In this document: one piece after another, positions 6,361 through 9,200 of the stretch
Numbering within the stretch: position 1 is the stretch's first letter
Layout of the letters: every line of letters starts with the position of its first letter
NCBI GenBank assembly: GCA_004296785.1
Contig: SCVU01000164.1
Coordinates: 1-9,200 of the forward strand
Direction: 5' to 3'
From: Planctomycetota bacterium
Lineage (GTDB): Bacteria > Planctomycetota > UBA1135 > GCA-002686595
DNA length: 9,200 bases
Notes under the pieces: model-generated
Databases searched by the model: none
The model's input: only the letters and a program-made list of their open reading frames with translations
Told to the model about the DNA's origin: nothing
Program-made: the position numbers and the translations under genes

Positions 6361-8778
6361 TCAGGGCTGCTCGCTGCGCGCGCAGCGAAAGCCCTGGAAC
6401 CCGCGGCGATCGTTGTCGGTGAAAGGGCTGTGGTTCACGGAGTCGCCCGGAGTCTCCGGGCTGCGTTCGGCGATGAACCAGTTCCCGCCGAGCACGACGC
6501 GGTGACTCGTTCCGCGCACGAAACGACCTCCCTCCTCCAACTCCATGATGCTCTCCGTCCACTCCTGGACGTTGCTGAACAGATGGTAAACGCCTTCGGG
6601 AGAGCGTCCATCGGGAAACGAAGTGACCGGCACGGCGTGACTCAGGTACGACTCGAACACGCTCTCCGCCCTGCTGGCAGGCGACGGCGGCGGGAACAGC
6701 GGCACGGGCGGCCCGCTGGGTTCGCCCACCCACGGGGTTGCGCGCCCCTCGAGGCCGACCGCGGCGCGCATCCACTCCGCGACGCTCGGAAGGCGCTTTC
6801 CCGCCCAGTTCGCGTACGCGACGGCGTCGCTCCACGCGACGCCGCCGACCGGCAGGTCCGCGTGCTTGGCGAGAAACTCGGCGCGATCCGGAAGCGACTC
6901 CCACAGCCGCGGGACGCGATGCCCGGTCGCTTCGACGAAGGCCGCGTACTGGCGATTCGAGACCTCGGTCGCGTCGATCCAGTAGGCGGGCAGGGGAGTG
7001 CGTTTGCGCTGAAACGGCCCCAGCGCCCGGCGGCCGGGAAACTCGAACGGCTGCTCGGGTGGACACTCGGGAATCAGCACCATCCCGTCGAGGAGATCAG
7101 CCTCGTTGGCGCGCCGCTGGACCGTGAACTCCACGTGATCCGCCTCCGCGCTGAGGTGGATCGACAGCTCGCGAAAGCTGCCTTCGTCGAACACCACGGT
7201 CGCGCGGTACACGCCCGAGAGCAGCGGAGCGTCGACGAGCGGCGTGCGGCCGAGCGACTCTGATCTGCCCAGCGCGCTCGTCGCGATGTCGACCTCGCGG
7301 ATTCGCACAGAAGCGGGCGTCGGGCGCCCATCGACCCCGAGCGCATGGATCGTCAAGCGCGGAAACGCGATCTCGATCTCGGCGCGCGAATCGAAGCCGG
7401 GCTCTTGCGGGAACAGCGCGAGCCCGCGCTGCAGCAGCTTGATCAGCTCGTAGCGCGCGCGCTCGCGCTCCGAGTCGCTGGCCGCAGCACCGCGAATTTG
7501 ACCGATCGCCTCGTCGACCTGCGCGAGCCAGCGCTCGCGCAGAGCATCGAATTCCGTGCGGAGCAGCGCAACGCGATCCGCTTGGACGTCCGAGAGCTCC
7601 TGCGTGTACGACTCGAGCGCCCGCAAGTCGTGGCGCACATCGAGCATCGCGGCGAACGCAAGGCGGTCGACGGAACCGCCGGCGAGTCGTGCGTCGATCT
7701 GCTGTTCGAGCGCGCGGATCGCGCGCGCGCGCGTCGCGCGGTGCGACTGCCACGCTGCGCCGGTCGACGCGACGACGACGCAAGCGACGCCGATCAACCA
7801 GTACCGCCGCCGCCGCGCGAACCGCACGATCCGCGACTTCATCGACGGCCCCGTCGCGACGATCGCCTCGTGCGACAGGAACCGCTCGAGGTCCTCGCGG
7901 AACGCCGCGGCCGACGGGTACCGATCGCCCGGCGTCTTCTGCATCGCGTGCTGGCAGATCGTCTCGAGATCGCGCGGCACGCGCGGATTGAGTCGCCGCA
8001 AGCTCGGCGGTTCCGCGTACACGATCCGATCGATGATCTCCGCCGCCGTGCGACCCTGGAACGGCGTGCGCAGCGTCAAGAGCTCGTACAGCACGACGCC
8101 GAGCGAATAGACGTCCGTCCGCTCGTCCACCTGGTGCAGGAGCGAGCGCGCCTGCTCGGGGCTCATGTACTGCGGCGTGCCGGCGATCTCCGTCGACCGC
8201 GTGATCGTGCCGAACTCGCGATCGCGCGCCAGCCCGAAGTCGACGAGCTTCACCTCGCCCTGCCGGTCGATCAGGATGTTCGACGGCTTGATGTCGCGGT
8301 GCACGATCCCGTGCGCGTGCGCGTGCGCGAGCGCATCCGCGATCGCGCGCACGAGCAGCGCGACCGCCTGGAAGTAGCCGCTCGACGTGTGCGCCGGCAG
8401 ATCCGCCGACGTCGCCGCCGGCCCGCGCTTGCCCTCGCGCAAGCGACGCAGCTCGACCGACAGGTCGTGCCCGTCGATCCACTCCATCGCGAAGAACTGC
8501 AGCCCGCGGTCCTCGCCCGCGCTGATCACGCGCACGATGCCGGCGTGATCGAGCTTGCCGACCGCGATCGCCTCGCGCCGGAAGCGCTCGGCGCGCCCGC
8601 TGTCGTGCAGGATGTCCGCCTTCAGCACCTTCAGCGCGACCTCGCGATCGAGCGAGACCTGCCGCGCCCGGAACACGATCCCCATGCCGCCGCGACCGAC
8701 CTCCTGCAGGAGCTCGAAGTCGCCGAGCCGGCGCGGAACGCCGGAGAGCGTGGGTTCGGGGGGCAGCGAGTCGGTCAT
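6361..8778 (-). CDS. Transmembrane Ser/Thr protein kinase fused to PEGA-like and FGE-like domains
   Basis: This 805-aa protein has a complete Hanks-type kinase domain (about 20-300): GRGGMG glycine loop (28-33), VALKVL with the ATP-binding Lys (about 50), HRDIKPSN catalytic loop (160-167), DFG (180-182) and GTPQYMSPEQ (about 200-209). A basic stretch precedes one membrane helix (about 326-343, WLIGVACVVVASTGAAW). Beyond it lies an alpha-helical, possibly coiled-coil region (about 349-467), a PEGA-like beta domain (about 471-554) and an FGE/sulfatase-modifying-factor-type domain (about 562-800). The last carries YWIDATEVSNRQYAAFVEATG, VAWSDAVAYANWAGKRLPS, FSNVQEWT and GFQGFRC. The usual FGE 'RGGSFxC' region reads VVLGGNWFIAE, so the catalytic cysteines are missing and the domain more likely binds ligand or protein. 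Topology predicts a cytosolic kinase and an external sensor. ATG at 8778 is preferred over an upstream GTG at 8802, because neither has a Shine-Dalgarno motif and the kinase domain begins soon after. Two unrecognised genes follow within 50 nt each and are candidate substrates or partners. Confidence 0.9.
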   Translation of the reverse strand: MTDSLPPEPTLSGVPRRLGDFELLQEVGRGGMGIVFRARQVSLDREVALKVLKADILHDSGRAERFRREAIAVGKLDHAGIVRVISAGEDRGLQFFAMEWIDGHDLSVELRRLREGKRGPAATSADLPAHTSSGYFQAVALLVRAIADALAHAHAHGIVHRDIKPSNILIDRQGEVKLVDFGLARDREFGTITRSTEIAGTPQYMSPEQARSLLHQVDERTDVYSLGVVLYELLTLRTPFQGRTAAEIIDRIVYAEPPSLRRLNPRVPRDLETICQHAMQKTPGDRYPSAAAFREDLERFLSHEAIVATGPSMKSRIVRFARRRRYWLIGVACVVVASTGAAWQSHRATRARAIRALEQQIDARLAGGSVDRLAFAAMLDVRHDLRALESYTQELSDVQADRVALLRTEFDALRERWLAQVDEAIGQIRGAAASDSERERARYELIKLLQRGLALFPQEPGFDSRAEIEIAFPRLTIHALGVDGRPTPASVRIREVDIATSALGRSESLGRTPLVDAPLLSGVYRATVVFDEGSFRELSIHLSAEADHVEFTVQRRANEADLLDGMVLIPECPPEQPFEFPGRRALGPFQRKRTPLPAYWIDATEVSNRQYAAFVEATGHRVPRLWESLPDRAEFLAKHADLPVGGVAWSDAVAYANWAGKRLPSVAEWMRAAVGLEGRATPWVGEPSGPPVPLFPPPSPASRAESVFESYLSHAVPVTSFPDGRSPEGVYHLFSNVQEWTESIMELEEGGRFVRGTSHRVVLGGNWFIAERSPETPGDSVNHSPFTDNDRRGFQGFRCARSEQP

Positions 8779-8802
8779 CGAGCTTGGCCGGCCCGGCGGC
8801 AC

Positions 8803-8831
8803 GCGCAGGCGCGGTGCGGGCCGAGCGTCAA
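8803..8831 (-). promoter_or_regulatory. Weak candidate promoter of the kinase operon
   Basis: TTGACG lies on the minus strand at 8831-8826, about 50 nt before the kinase ATG, at a similar distance as the TTGACA before the LamG/GSDH gene. The -10 region is GC-rich and does not match consensus, so this rests on the -35-like box and spacing only. Confidence 0.18.
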
Positions 8832-8874
8832 AGGAGCCGCATGGCGGAATTGGACTGGCCGCCGCTCGCCCCGC

Positions 8875-9200
8875 TCAGGGCAGCGCGAACTCGAGCCAAT
8901 CGAGGTTCAACAGCGCGGAAGGATGCTCGGGGTTGCGGAACACGACGTACAGGTCGGCCTTGCCGCGCGGCGCGCCGACGCTCGTCGACACGACGCGCCA
9001 GTCCTCCCACGCGCCGTTCGGCTCGATCGGCACGCGCGCGAGCAGCGGCCCGTCGACCGCGCCGCGGCGCAGCTCGATCGCGCCGCCGGAGCCGGCGGAC
9101 GACGTGCACAGCCGCAGCGCGAGCACGCGCTCGAGATCCAACGCGGCGAAGCGCAACCAGTGGCCGTCGTCGATCGAGCCGGCGTAGCGACCGCCGCTCG
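8875..9200 (-). CDS. C-terminal end of a protein with a CBM6-like carbohydrate-binding module (5' end outside window)
   Basis: The frame enters at the window edge without a start and stops with TGA at 8875-8877; about 107 residues are visible. The segment reads GGRYAGSIDDGHWLRF, then LALRLCTSSAGSGGAIELR, a DGPLLARV strand, GAWEDWRVVS, KADLYVVFRN and finally NLDWLEFALP. This series of beta strands, with the aromatic 'GHWLRF', the 'GGxIELR' strand and the closing 'NLDWLEF', is the pattern of a CBM6-type beta-sandwich, which binds sugars or polysaccharide ends. In Planctomycetota-like genomes such modules often end large secreted enzymes (recalled, not checked here). The catalytic part lies upstream of the window, so the activity is unknown. 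A TTG at 9156 could be mistaken for a start, but the CBM6 pattern continues upstream of it. The gap to the kinase gene is 96 nt on the same strand. Confidence 0.75.
   Translation of the reverse strand, partial: SGGRYAGSIDDGHWLRFAALDLERVLALRLCTSSAGSGGAIELRRGAVDGPLLARVPIEPNGAWEDWRVVSTSVGAPRGKADLYVVFRNPEHPSALLNLDWLEFALP

Noticed and set aside
6361..6700. Diversity-generating retroelement variable region in the FGE-like C-terminus
   Set aside because: FGE/C-lectin folds are common DGR targets, but there is no Asn-rich, adenine-mutable pattern at the 3' end, and no template repeat or reverse transcriptase in the window.
6361..7100. Functional sulfatase-activating FGE
   Set aside because: The segment that should carry the catalytic Cys lacks it, and no sulfatase gene is present in the window.
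6361..8802. Start of the kinase gene at the GTG at 8802
   Set aside because: There is no ribosome binding site, and it only adds a short Pro/Arg/Ser stretch. The ATG at 8778 gives a complete kinase domain and is the more usual start codon.
8828..8905. A plus-strand ATG at 8840 with AAAGGAG upstream and an open frame to the window edge
   Set aside because: It runs antisense to the CBM6-like C-terminus, which has a clear protein pattern, and its product soon becomes Arg-rich and structureless. The ribosome binding site match is probably chance.
1..9200. CRISPR array, insertion sequence, tRNA or rRNA genes
   Set aside because: No regularly spaced direct repeats, transposase-like frame with terminal inverted repeats, or tRNA/rRNA-like segments were seen on either strand.

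Overview
The window is very GC-rich bacterial DNA in which every supported gene lies on the minus strand, so transcription runs from high to low coordinates. Large secreted multi-domain proteins (LamG, quinoprotein sugar dehydrogenase fold, PKD, CBM6) next to a transmembrane Ser/Thr kinase fused to a formylglycine-generating-enzyme-like (FGE-like) domain suggest a Planctomycetota-like organism. This is inferred from gene content and codon use only; another high-GC group such as Acidobacteria or Myxococcota is not excluded.

Layout in transcription order. (1) 9200-8875: C-terminal end of a protein finishing in a CBM6-like carbohydrate-binding module; its 5' part lies outside the window. (2) 8778-6361: Ser/Thr kinase, one membrane helix, an alpha-helical stretch, a PEGA-like beta domain and an FGE-like C-terminal domain without the catalytic cysteines. 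(3) 6312-5854 and (4) 5813-4671: two proteins of 152 and 380 aa that I do not recognise. Each follows its upstream gene by 40-48 nt and has a good ribosome binding site, so genes 2-4 look like one operon. (5) 4571-1332: a 1079-aa secreted protein with LamG, GSDH (PQQ sugar dehydrogenase-type propeller), PKD, Ig-like and PEGA/TQ-like domains and a C-terminal beta domain. (6) 1209-661: a secreted cytochrome b562-family protein with both axial haem ligands in place. (7) 660-260: about 400 bases without a secure gene, holding hairpins and one small ORF (414-226) with strongly gene-like codon use. (8) 259-1: N-terminus of a GT4-like glycosyltransferase, cut by the window edge.

Two groups stand out. 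The quinoprotein-type dehydrogenase and the cytochrome b562 gene are adjacent and co-directional, and both products are exported. Cytochrome b562 has been described as electron acceptor for the soluble PQQ glucose dehydrogenase of Acinetobacter calcoaceticus, so this could be a two-gene extracytoplasmic sugar or alcohol oxidation module. The second group is the kinase/FGE-like gene with its two unrecognised cytosolic partners, a candidate uncharacterised signalling operon. Third-position GC drops from the kinase domain into the FGE-like half and the two following genes, which hints at a mosaic origin.
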